The translations under genes and the position numbers were made by a program. Below are positions 6,999-18,039 of a stretch of 64,000 nucleotides of DNA, one piece after another (within the stretch, counting starts at the first letter, position 1; each line of letters begins with the position of its first letter). This DNA is from Aplectana chamaeleonis (lineage: Eukaryota > Nematoda > Chromadorea > Rhabditida > Cosmocercidae). The notes beneath the pieces were generated by a model that saw only the letters and a list, made by a program, of their open reading frames with translations, was not told the origin of the DNA and searched no databases. The stretch covers positions 62,001 through 126,000 of the forward strand of contig JAPDOI010001858.1 of NCBI GenBank assembly GCA_029168955.1, read 5' to 3'.

Positions 6999-9697
6999 CC
7001 CAGCTTCAAATCCTACGCGGAATACATGAGTTAGCGTCTATGATACAATGAAGCGCTCCGTGGCTAGCCGAAGGTTACGGTAGCACAAGATCCCGAGTGC
7101 TAAAATCTCTACGTGCTACTGCTTCTACGATGTCGTTACACTTTCTTCCTACGAGTCTGTTGATCTTCTACGATGTCATTACGCTACTCCATTACGTAAT
7201 AAACAATTACAAATTTCCCCGTCGATTTCGTTATTTGTGCCGTTTTCGGCCCGAGTTTGTGAGTTTTCGCCTCAGATTGCGTAGGGTCGTGATCTCTTGC
7301 TTTATATTAGCCACTTTATGCTCAATTTTCTATCGTCCTGGTCTGGCTGCAGTGAGTTCCCTGTGAGGCTCACGGTTAGTTTAACTTAATTTTTATTTGA
7401 TTTTCTGATATAAACTCTTTTTCATGATTTCAGAGCGATTTTATGCCCTATGTGAATCATTTGAATCGTGATCAGTCTGTAATTGCCTATGATTAGCATA
7501 GGTTTGTTCAGTTTTGAATTAATTTTTCTCATGGATCACACCTTAATCCTAATTTTACCACCATTTTTCAGCTTCGATTTCTGTGTTGGTTCTGGGAAAA
7601 AATCTCCTGTGAAGAATTTCGGTCAGGTGCTTTTCGGCGAGGATCCGGCCTAGTCCCTGCAAAGTTACATTCTTCGTTTTTCTGAAAATAATATGCCTCA
7701 AAGGTGCTGGCTGTAGTCATCCCTCCCGAATTTTAGGCTCTTTACAAAACCCTGATCGGATTCAGCATGAAAACAACAAAAACGTAGCCAAGAGAGAAAA
7801 CAGAAAGCTTTGTTCGGCTAGAAACGGAAACTCCCAACTTTAATATTGATTTTCCAGTTCAGAATTTGGAGACTTCAAAATGCTTCATCTCTTTTGAACT
7901 ATTTTCTGAAGTAAGCATTACCCAGGCATTACCCATACAGAAAAAATGCTACGACCCCCCCATCAGTGGCAAAAAAATTCGGGAAACTTTCATTTTTTCT
8001 CAAATAAAGCTTTTCTAGCAATCTTTTTATATGCATTTACAAAAGGTTACCCTGCGAGTTAGCTTCCGAAACTTTCGTTCATGCCAAAGAATCTCGAGAA
8101 GCCCGGCGTGAAATTCTTGGCAATTTGCGATTCACATTAATTCTGGAATTGTTTCCGTTAGGGGAGGGGGGTGGTGAAGTGCGCCGGCCTGCGACTTCCA
8201 GCCATGGATTGAACGCCTGGGATCCCACACTCTAATTGTGAAACCTTTCCTGGTTTCCCAAGGGTTTGCTACCCCGGAACGGTCAAAACCCTGGCGTGGA
8301 TGTGAATTCTTCTTTCCGCCTCCCCCCACGTCGGAAGCAGCTCCGTCCTCAGTCAAGTAGCATTTCTGAATAAAACTTTCAAAATCTTCAATGACTGAAA
8401 TCTGGAAACAATCCGTTCGAATCTGTAGCGTACTACACTCTGACCCCTAACCCTACTAACGAGTCTTGAGAAAATTTTTCAAATTCTGGCACAAAATCGC
8501 CACGCTCTCTCAACCCCGAATTCCTAGTTTTGGGGAATGCTTATGTTCCTCTGTTGGTTTGTGGAATGGTATCTTTCGTAAAAAATCGAATTTCCCATCA
8601 TTCACAGCGCAAGCAACGCTCGCGAGGCTACTGTCTTCGCTTGACATCCACTCTCGCTGTCTCTTACCTCCGCTACCCACTCGCATTCGTAGGAAGCATG
8701 AGAATTTTGTTGTTACACAGCTTGTATCTGCCTGACTTTGACGTTCGTACACCTGGTTGGCACCGCATTGTCTCGAAGAGGTAGGGTTGGTTTCCTGACC
8801 CGTTTTAGCCCTAGTTTTGCTATGACATCATTTCATTGAAACGCTGCGAAAACAGGTACTAGCGCGATTCTGTATGTTATCAAAGGGCCGTTAAGAAGGG
8901 AGGGGGTGAGTCGGAATAGCGGTGTGGAGCTTCGGCCCCCGATCGGCTCCTAACGCTAAATATGCGCCACACCGGAGTAATAAGTGATTAATCCCTGTCA
9001 GAACACGTTTGAACACGATTGATGAATACGTATGATTGGCTAAAAAGCCGAGCGGGCCCCTTAAGCTCCATACTCGCACTCGGGGGGGGGGTCGTGCAAT
9101 TTCCAGCCCTGTTATGAATATTCCCAGTGAGGATCGTCACAATTCTGATACTCAACAACGATTCGTGATGCAGTCGTAAAACTTTTCTGTATTTTCGGGC
9201 ACCAACAGTATTGTACCTCCGTTTTAATCCTACACAACGGCCTGCTTGATCCGGTTCGAAAACATATCACGTTTTCGAGAGAAAAATTTAGAGTTTAACC
9301 AAAGTCTCGCTCGTTTTGTACCCTTTGGAGACGAGATGTTCGCATTTGCTTCATAGTATTGTATGTATCCTATTGTTCTATAGAAGCAACACCATGAATG
9401 AGTGCTCATTTTTTTTCATTCGATCGCTTATAATGGCAATTTTGTCGTGTCATTGAATGTTTTGCCACTTCTGTTAGTGCTAAATTTTTATTTTCTGCTG
9501 TATTGTTGTTTTGATGCGCAATGTCTCCTCTATCATGATCTTGTATGCCCATTCATTTGCAGATCTTGGAAATTGTGTGCATTCCGTTTATGGTCCTTCC
9601 GCATCTCGAGTCTACTTTTCTAAGAATTGTTTGCATTTTTCTTCGGAGATGCACACAATGCGTTTGTGTTCGGTACATGTATGGTTTCCGCATTCGA
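6999..9697. other. Intergenic, no gene recognised
   Basis: About 2.7 kb with only short frames of 90 codons or fewer, and no domain, splice-supported exon or RNA gene. Homopolymer G runs occur near 8161-8171 and 9081-9090. A TTAGCCCTAGTTTTGC sequence at 8805-8820 resembles the end of the 768-1243 element, but no inverse partner was found. A B-box-like TTCGAAT near 8416 lacks an A box. Confidence 0.5.
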
Positions 9698-9818
9698 TTT
9701 AGTCTGACGCATGGATCAGGTGGCTGGCCGTGCGGTGTTGGCTGCCCTTTTGGCCAACGGGGTTCTGATTCGCGCGCGGCTATCTACCGTCGCAGCCCCG
9801 TCCACTCCTCAGACTAAA
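9698..9818. mobile_element. 121-bp inverted-repeat unit, small MITE or structured RNA
   Basis: The ends are perfect 10-nt inverted repeats, TTTAGTCTGA (9698-9707) and TCAGACTAAA (9809-9818), followed inward by TGGA facing TCCA. Inside, GCCGTGCG can pair with CGCGCGGC over 8 bp, and TTGGC with GGCCAA around a TGCCCTTTT loop. The unit would fold as a closed stem with internal hairpins. A GGTTCTGATTC piece is a poor B box, so a tRNA is not supported. A MITE end pair or a small structured non-coding RNA are both possible. Confidence 0.45.
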
Positions 9819-10239
9819 TTTATTACGTTAACTCTATGTATCCGCTATCCACAGTAGTAGTAAATATCCAGTATCCACCAGGCATTATTAGGAATTTATC
9901 TTTAATGATTCGCACAACTGTGCGTCCAGTACATTTATGGGTCTAGTAAATGCGTTTGCGGTTTGTTCAAAATGCGAACAAAAATAAAATTATATCTATT
10001 CTGATGTACAGACTGAGGAGGGAAAATGTCCTGGAACCATAGTCACCGTCGACGCGATGCAGGGTTTATTTCAATCGTCCATGGATGCATATAGATTTTT
10101 GATCGATAATTATTGTAAGCACAGCTTCTCCACATCCAACGCGGTAAGTATGAATCCGGCCCATAACGAGTGAATATTGAGTCTTGTTTCGATTTGAAGA
10201 CCGATTTCTGATATTGTAGGCTATCCAAGTCATTCTTGG
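9819..10239. other. Intergenic, nothing recognised
   Basis: AT-rich sequence. A 164-codon minus-strand frame (10066-10560) overlaps it, but it runs through the inverted dispersed-repeat copy and has no recognisable domain. Confidence 0.45.
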
Positions 10240-10300
10240 GTGACCTCTAAGTGAGCGCCCATAGTTAAAGGCAGTGTTCACGATAAAAATCGTTTTTCTG
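10240..10300 (-). repeat. Dispersed repeat, copy B (inverted)
   Basis: The reverse complement of 10267-10284 is ATCGTGAACACTGCCTTT, identical to the motif at 183-200 and one mismatch from that at 10739-10756. Outward from it, an A/T-rich ACGATTTTT block resembles the TTTTTTCATCG context of the other copies. The motif is shared, but the body of the repeat is much less conserved here. Limits are approximate. Confidence 0.5.
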
Positions 10301-10554
10301 TTTCCCAGCCTATCTTGAAAACGGCCCCATGCTGATTCCAATGATGTCTCTGAAATCGTACAAGACCTTCTGGGAACGGGAGTTATGGTCCTCAAAGATT
10401 GAGCTAAGGAAACATGGTGGACGAGTTGTCTGAGGCTTGTAGCTTCCGTCTTTGCAGCCGATCTATGCGAGCTGACCTGAGTAAAGAGAGAAGCTAAGAA
10501 TGAAGGGAAGAACGGGGATAATGATTGAAAATCATCGCTCATCTCACGATCTCG
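10301..10554. other. Intergenic between two dispersed-repeat copies
   Basis: No element or gene is recognised. It may contain the diverged body of inverted copy B (GGCCGTTTTC on the minus strand resembles GGCTCGTTTTC of copies A and C), which would make 10240-10778 two inverted copies side by side. Confidence 0.4.
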
Positions 10555-10778
10555 GAGCATTCATTTGTTCACGTCGGTGGGCGTGTGATGCGCTTTTGGG
10601 TTTTCAATGCGCTCGAAGTTGAAACTTCGGGCTCTTTTTGGGGCTCTTCCTGGCTCGTTTTCATGCGTTCTTTCGACGTTAACCTTGCAGAGTGTCCCTC
10701 CACTACCCAATCCTAGTGGAATTTTGAGAAGTTTTTTCATCGTGGACACTGCCTTTAAGAAACACAGGCGATCGCTGT
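10555..10778 (+). repeat. Dispersed repeat, copy C, abutting the satellite array
   Basis: Collinear with 1-210: TTCATTTGTTCA, CCTGGCTCGTTTTC and ATCGTGGACACTGCCTTT occur in order, and similarity continues to a TCGCTG block just before the first satellite bases at 10779. The border between this repeat and the array is therefore within a few bases. The 104-codon minus-strand frame 10561-10875 crosses the border and is not a gene. Confidence 0.6.
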
Positions 10779-11296
10779 CGCAAGCGTTCGCGTTCAGTAC
10801 GCAAACTAACTTATCGGTGTGATTGATTTCTTTGTCTGTGCGGTCGGTACGCAAGTGTTCGCGTTTAGTACGCAATCGCCCGCGTTCAGTGCGGAGGTGA
10901 ACTGGTTGGTGAGGTCGGTTTGTCAGTCTGCGCGGTTGAAACGCAAGTGCGCGCGTTCAGTACGCAAACAAACTGGTCGGTGAGATCGGTTTGTCGGTCT
11001 GCGCGGTCGGTACGAAAGTGTTCGCGTTCAGTACGCAATCTCCCGCAGTTAGTACGCAAGCAAACTGGTGGTTGAGGTCAGCTTGTCAGTCTGCGCGGAC
11101 AGAACGCAAGTGCGCGCGTTCAGTACGCAAACAAACTGGTCGGTGAGATCGGATTGTCGGTCTGCGCGGTCGGTACGCAAGTGCGCGCGTTTAAAACGCA
11201 AACAAACTGGTTGGTGTGATCGATTTCTTTGTCTGCGCGGTCGACACGCAAGTGTTCGCGTTCAGTACGCAATCTCCCGCATTTAGTACGCAAGCA

Positions 11297-11530
11297 AACT
11301 GGTGGGTGAGGTCAGCTTGTCAGTCTGCGCGGTTAAAACGCAAGTGCGCGCGTTCAGTACGCAAACAAACTGGTCGGTGAGATCGGATTGTCGGTCGGCG
11401 CGGTCGGTACGCAACTGTTCGCGTCCAGTACGCAAACAAACTGGTCGGTGAGATCGATTTCTTAGTCTGGGCGGTCGGTACGCATGTTTTCGCGTTTAGT
11501 ACGCAATCGCCCGCGTTCAGTGCGGAGGTA
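11297..11530 (+). repeat. Representative 234-bp trimer (71+71+92)
   Basis: Three consecutive monomers starting at 11297, 11368 and 11439 with the next at 11531. This 234-bp unit is the commonest building block of the array: 468 and 936 bp higher-order units are exact multiples. Because 234 is divisible by three, reading frames re-register once per trimer, which explains why similar 60-130-codon frames recur along the array. Confidence 0.85.
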
Positions 11531-11533
11531 AAC
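11471..11533 (+). repeat. Three consecutive 21-bp subunits within a 92-bp monomer
   Basis: Units 11471-11491, 11492-11512 and 11513-11533 all begin GCG. The first two share GTACGCA at the same offset; the third has the diverged GTGCGGA. The remaining 29 bp of the monomer (TGGTYGGTGAG... to GTCTG) carries no clear copy. Monomer lengths follow: 29+2x21=71 and 29+3x21=92. Confidence 0.85.
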
Positions 11534-14500
11534 TGGTTGGTGAGGTCGGTTTGTCAGTCTGCGCGGTTGAAACACAAGTGCACGCGTTCAGTACGCAAAC
11601 AAACTGGTCGGTGAGATCGCATTGTCGGCCTGCGCGGTCGGTACGCAAGCGTTCGCGTTCAGTACGCAAACAAACTTGTCGGTGCGATTGATTTCTTTGT
11701 CTGTGCGGTCGGTAAGCAAGTGTTCGCGTTTAGTACGCAATCGCCCGCGTTCAGTGCGGAGGTAAACCGGTTGGTGAGGTCGGTTTGTCAGTCTGCGCGG
11801 TTGAAACGCAAGTGCGCGCGTTCAGTACGCAAACAAACTGGTCGGTGAGATCGTATTGTCGGTCTGCGCGGTCGGTACGCAACTGTTCGCGTCCAGTACG
11901 CAAACAAACTGGTCGGTGAGATCGATTTCTTAGTCTGGACGGTCGGTACGCATGTTTTCGCGTTCAGTACGCAATCGCCCACGTTCAGTGCGGAGGTAAA
12001 CTGGTTGGTGAGGTCGGTTTGTCAGTCTGCGCGGTTGAAACGCAAGTGCGCGCGTTCAGTACGCAAACAAACTGGTCGGTGAGATCGGTTTGTCGGTCTG
12101 CGCGGTCGGTACGCAAGTGTTCGCGTTCAGTACGCAATCTCCCGCAATTAGTACGCAAGCAAACTGGTGGTTGAGGTCAGCTTGTCAGTCTGCGCGGACA
12201 GAACGCAAGTGCGCGCGTTCAGTACGCAAACAAACTGGTCGGTGAGATCGGCTTGTCGGTCTGCGCGCTCGGTACGCAAGTGCGCGCGTTTAGTACGCAA
12301 ACAAACTGGTTGGTGTGATCGATTTCTTTGTCTGCGCGGTCGACACGCAAGTGTTCGCGTTCAGTAAAGAAACAAACTGGTCGGTGAGATCGATTTCTTA
12401 GTCTGGGCGGTCGGTACGCATGTTTTCGCGTTTAGTACGCAATCGCCCGCGTTCAGTGCGGAGGTAAACTGGTTGGTGAGGTCGGTTTGTCAGTCTGCGC
12501 GGTTGAAACACAAGTGCACGCGTTCAGTACGCAAACAAACTGGTCGGTGAGATCGGATTGTCGGCCTGCGCGGTCGGTACGCAAGCGTTCGCGTTCAGTA
12601 CGCAAACAAACTGGTTGGTGTGATCGATTTCTTTGTCTGCGCGGTCGACACGCAAGTGTTCGCGTTCAGTAAAGAAACAAACTGATCGGTGAGATCGATT
12701 TCTTAGTCTGGGCGGTCGGTACGCATGTTTTCGCGTTTAGTACGCAATCGCCCGCGTTCAGTGCGGAGGTAAACTGGTTGGTGAGGTCGGTTTGTCAGTC
12801 TGCGCGGTTGAAACACAAGTGCACGCGTTCAGTACGCAAACAAACTGGTCGGTGAGATCGGATTGTCGGCCTGCGCGGTCGGTACGCAGACGTTCGCGTT
12901 CAGTACGCAAACAAACTTGTCGGTGTGATTGATTTCTTTGTCTGTGCGGTCGGTACGCAAGTGTTCGCGTTCAGTACGCAATCGCCCGCGTGCAGTGCAG
13001 AGGTAAACTGGTTGGTGAGGTCGGTTTGTCAGTCTGCGCGGTTGAAACGCAAGTGCGCGCGTTCAGTACGCAAAAAAAACTGGTCGGTGAGATCGGGTTG
13101 TTGGTCTGCGCGGTCGGTACGCAACTGTTCGCGTCCAGTACGCAAACAAACTGGTCGGTGAGATCAATTTCTTAGTCTGGGCGGTGGGTACGCATGTTTT
13201 CGCGTTTAGTACGTGATCGCCCGCGTTCAGTACGCAAACAAACTGGTTGGTGAGGTCGGTTTGTCAGTCTGCGCGGTTGAAACGCAAGCGTTCGCGTTCA
13301 GTACGCAAACAAACTTGTCGGTGTGATTGATTTCTTTGTCTGTGCGGTCGGTACGCAAGTGTTCGCGTTCAGTACGCAATCGCCCGCGTTCAGTGCGGAG
13401 GTAAACTGGTTAGTGAGGTCGGTTTGTCAGTCTGCGCGGTTGAAACGCAAGTGCGCGCGTTCAGTACGCAATCTCCCGCAATTAGTACGCAAGCAAACTG
13501 GTGGTTGAGGTCAGCTTGTCAGTCTGCGCGGACAAAACGCAAGTGCGCGCGTTCAGTACGCAAACAAACTGGTCGGTGAGATCGGATTGTCGGTCTGCGC
13601 GGTCGGTACGCAAGTGCGCGTGTTTAGTACGCAAACAAACTGGTTGGTGTGATCGATTTCTTTGTCTGCGCGGTCGACACGCAAGTGTTCTCGTTCAGTA
13701 AAGAAACAAACTGGTCGGTGAGATCGATTTTTTAGTCTGTGCTGTCGGTACGCAAGTGTTCGCGCTCAGTACGCAATCGCCCGCGTTCAGTGCGGAGGTA
13801 AACTGGTTGGTGAGGTCGGTTTGTCAGTCTGCGCGGGTAAAACGCAAGTGCGCGCGTTCAGTACGCAAACAAACTGGTCGGTGAGATCGGATTGTCGGTC
13901 GGCGCGGTCGGTACGCAACTGTTCGCGTCCAGTACGCAAACAAACTGGTCGGTGAGATCGATTTCTTAGTCTGGGCGGTCGGTACGCAAGTGTTCGCGTT
14001 CAGTACGCAATCTCCCGCAATTAGTACGCAAGCAAACTGGTGGTTGAGGTCAGCTTGTCAGTCTGCGCGGACAGAACGCAAGTGCGCGCGTTCAGTACGC
14101 AAACAAACTGGTCGGTGAGATCGGCTTGTCGGTCTGCGCGCTCGGTACGCAAGTGCGCGCGTTTAGTACGCAAACAGACTGGTTGGTGTGATCGATTTCT
14201 TTGTCTGCGCGGTCGACACGCAAGTGTTCGCGTTCAGTAAAGAAACAAACTGGTCGGTGAGATCGATTTTTTAGTCTGGGCTGTCGGTACGCAAGTGTTC
14301 GCGCTTAGTACGCAGACGCCCGCGTTCAGTGCGGAGGTAAACTGGTTGGTGAGGTCGGTTTGTCAGTCTGCGCGGTTGAAACGCAAGTGCGCGCGTCCAG
14401 TACGCAAAAAAAACTGGTCGGTGAGATCGGGTTGTTGGTCTGCGCGGTCGGTACGCAACTGTTCGCGTCCAGTACGCAAACAAACTGGTCGGTGAGATCA

Positions 14501-15244
14501 ATTTCTTAGTCTGGGCGGTCGGTACGCATGTTTTCGCGTTTAGTACGTGATCGCCCGCGTTCAGTACGCAAACAAACTGGTCGGTGAGATCGGATTGTCG
14601 GTCTGCGCGGTCGGTACGCAAGTGCGCGTGTTTAGTACGCAAACAAACTGGTTGGTGTGATCGATTTCTTTGTCTGCGCGGTCGACACGCAAGTGTTCTC
14701 GTTCAGTAAAGAAACAAACTGGTCGGTGAGATCGATTTTTTAGTCTGTGCTGTCGGTACGCAAGTGTTCGCGCTCAGTACGCAATCGCCCGCGTTCAGTG
14801 CGGAGGTAAACTGGTTGGTGAGGTCGGTTTGTCAGTCTGCGCGGTTAAAACGCAAGTGCGCGCGTTCAGTACGCAAACAAACTGGTCGGTGAGATCGGAT
14901 TGTCGGTCGGCGCGGTCGGTACGCAACTGTTCGCGTCCAGTACGCAAACAAACTGGTCGGTGAGATCGATTTCTTAGTCTGGGCGGTCGGTACGCATGTT
15001 TTCGCGTTTAGTACGCAATCGCCCGCGTTCAGTGCGCAGGTAAACTGGTTGGTGAGGTCGGTTTGTCAGTCTGCGCGGTTGAAACACAAGTGCACGCGTT
15101 CAGTACGCAAACAAACTGGTCGGTGAGATCGGATTGTCGGCCTGCGCGGTCGGTACGCAAGCGTTCGCGTTCAGTACGCAAACAAACTGGTCGGTGTGAT
15201 TGATTTCTTTGTCTGTGCGGTCGGTACGCAAGTGTTCGCGTTCA

Positions 15245-16640
15245 GTACGCAATCGCCCGCGTGCAGTGCGGAGGTAAACTGGTTGGTGAGGTCGGTTTGT
15301 CAGTCTGCGCGGTTGAAACGCAAGTGCGCGCGTTCAGTACGCAAACAAACTGGTCGGTGAGATCGGATTGTCGGTCTGCGCGGTCGGTACGCAACTGTTC
15401 GCGTCCAGTACGCAAACAAACTGGTCGGTGAGATCGATTTCTTAGTCTGGACGGTCGGTACGCATGTTTTCGCGTTCAGTACGCAATCGCCCACGTTCAG
15501 TGCGGAGGCAAACTGGTTGGTGAGGTCGGTTTGTCAGTCTGCGCGGTTGAAACGCAAGTGCGCGCGTTCAGTACGCAAACAAACTGGTCGGTGAGATCGG
15601 ATTGTCGGTCTGCGCGGTCGGTACGCAACTGTTCGCGTCCAGTACGCAAACAAACTGGTCGGTCAGATCGGTTTGTCGGTCTGCGCGGTCGGTACGCAAG
15701 TGTTCGCGTTCAGTACGCAATCGCCCGCGTGCAGTGCGGAGGTAAACTGGTTGGTGAGGTCGGTTTGTCAGTCTGCGCGGTTGAAACGCAAGTGCGCGCG
15801 TTCAGTACGCAAACAAACTGGTCGGTGAGATCGGATTGTCGGTCTGCGCGGTCGGTACGCAACTGTTCGCGTCCAGTACGCAAACAAACTGGTCGGTGAG
15901 ATCGATTTCTTAGTCTGGACGGTCGGTACGCATGTTTTCGCGTTCAGTACGCAATCGCCCACGTTCAGTGCGGAGGCAAACTGGTTGGTGAGGTCGGTTT
16001 GTCAGTCTGCGCGGTTGAAACGCAAGTGCGCGCGTGCAGTACGCAACCAAACTGGTCGGTGAGATCGGATTGTCGGTCTGCGCGGTCGGTACGCAACTGT
16101 TCGCGTCCAGTACGCAAACAAACTGGTCGGTCAGATCGGTTTGTCGGTCTGCGCCGGTCGGTACGCAAGTGTTCGCGTTCAGTACGCAATCGCCCGCGTG
16201 CAGTGCGGAGGTAAACTGGTTGGTGAGGTCGGTTTGTCAGTCTGCGCGGTTGAAACGCAAGTGCGCGCGTTCAGTACGCAAACAAACTGGTCGGTGAGAT
16301 CGGATTGTCGGTCTGCGCGGTCGGTACGCAACTGTTCGCGTCCAGTACGCAAACAAACTGGTCGGTGAGATCGATTTCTTAGTCTGGACGGTCGGTACGC
16401 ATGTTTTCGCGTTCAGTACGCAATCGCCCACGTTCAGTGCGGAGGTAAACTGGTTGGTGAGGTCGGTTTGTCAGTCTGCGCGGTTGAAACGCAAGTGCGC
16501 GCGTTCAGTACACAAACAAACTGGTCGGTGAGATCGGATTGTCGGTCTGCGCGGTCGGTACGCAACTGTTCGCGTCCAGTACGCAAACAAACTGGTCGGT
16601 GAGATCGGTTTGTCGGTCTGCGCGGTCGGTACGCAAGTGT
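15245..16640 (+). repeat. 468-bp higher-order repeat, three tandem copies
   Basis: The diagnostic variant TCTGGACGGTCGG (instead of TCTGGGCGG) falls at 15446, 15914 and 16383, spacing 468 and 469 (an extra C near 16154 explains the 469). The 468-bp unit is two 234-bp trimers. The same variant occurs once more at 11934, so the unit existed before the local triplication. Confidence 0.8.
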
Positions 16641-18039
16641 TCGCGTTCAGTACGCAATCTCCCGCAATTAGTACGCAAGCAAACTGGTGGTTGAGGTCAG
16701 CTTGTCAGTCTGCGCGGACAGAACGCAAGTGCGCGCGTTCAGTACGCAAACAAACTGGTCGGTGAGATCGGCTTGTCGGTCTGCGCGCTCGGTACGCAAG
16801 TGCGCGCGTTTAGTACGCAAACAAACTGGTTGGTGTGATCGATTTCTTTGTCTGCGCGGTCGACACGCAAGTGTTCGCGTTCAGTAAAGAAACAAACTGG
16901 TCGGTGAGATCGATTTTTTAGTCTGTGCTGTCGGTACGCAAGTGTTCGCGCTTAGTACGCAGACGCCCGCGTTCAGTGCGGAGGTAAACTGGTTGGTGAG
17001 GTCGGTTTGTCAGTCTGCGCGGTTGAAACGCAAGTGCGCGCGTTCAGTACGCAAAAAAAAACTGGTCGGTGAGATCGGGTTGGTGGTCTGCGCGGTCGGT
17101 ACGCAACTGTTCGCGTCCAGTACGCAAACAAACTGGTCGGTGAGATCAATTTCTTAGTCTGGGCGGTCGGTACGCATGTTTTCGCGTTTAGTACGTGATC
17201 GCCCGCGTTCAGTACGCAAACAAACTGGTTGGTGAGGTCGGTTTGTCAGTCTGCGCGGTTGAAACGCAAGCGTTCGCGTTCAGTACGCAAACAAACTTGT
17301 CGGTGTGATTGATTTCTTTGTCTGTGCGGTCGGTACGCAAGTGTTCGCGTTCAGTACGCAATCGCCCGCGTTCAGTGCGGAGGTAAACTGGTTAGTGAGG
17401 TCGGTTTGTCAGTCTGCGCGGTTGAAACGCAAGTGCGCGCGTTCAGTACGCAATCTCCCGCAATTAGTACGCAAGCAAACTGGTGGTTGAGGTCAGCTTG
17501 TCAGTCTGCGCGGACAAAACGCAAGTGCGCGCGTTCAGTACGCAAACAAACTGGTCGGTGAGGTCGGATTGTCGGTCTGCGCGGTCTGTACGCAAGTGCG
17601 CGTGTTTAGTACGCAAACGCCCGCATTTAGTACGCAAGCAAACTGGTGGGTGAGGTCGGCTTGTCAGTCTGCGCGCTCAGAACGCAGGTGTGCGCGTCTG
17701 GTACGCAAACAAATTGGCCGGTAAGATCGATTTGTCAGTCTGTGCGGTCGGTACGCAAGTGTTCGCGTTCAGTACGCAATCTCCCGCATTTAGTACGCAA
17801 GCAAACTGGTGGGTGAGGTCAGCTTGTCAGTCTGCGCGGTCAGAACGCAAGTGCGCGCGATCAGTACGCGAACAAACTGGTCGGTGAGACCGGTTTGTCG
17901 GTCTGCGCGGTCAGTACGGAAGTGTTCACGTCCAGTACGCGAACAAACTGATCGGTGAAATCGATTTCTTAGTCTGTGCGGTCGGTCCGCAAGTTTTCGC
18001 GTCTAGTACGCAATCGCCCGCGTTCAGTGCGGAGGTAAA

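Noticed and set aside
8410..8425. B-box-like GTTCGAATC as a tRNA gene
   Set aside because: There is no A box at the required distance and no cloverleaf. The GGTTCGAAAAC near 9250 fails in the same way.
8440..8460. Telomere-like CCCCTAACCCTA
   Set aside because: Fewer than two imperfect units with no tandem array, so it is not telomeric DNA.
8805..8820. Third Harbinger-like end (TTAGCCCTAGTTTTGC)
   Set aside because: No inverted partner or target duplication was found downstream. A solo end or chance match cannot be distinguished.
10066..10560. 164-codon minus-strand frame
   Set aside because: It runs through a dispersed-repeat copy and shows no domain or splice support. It is probably a chance frame.
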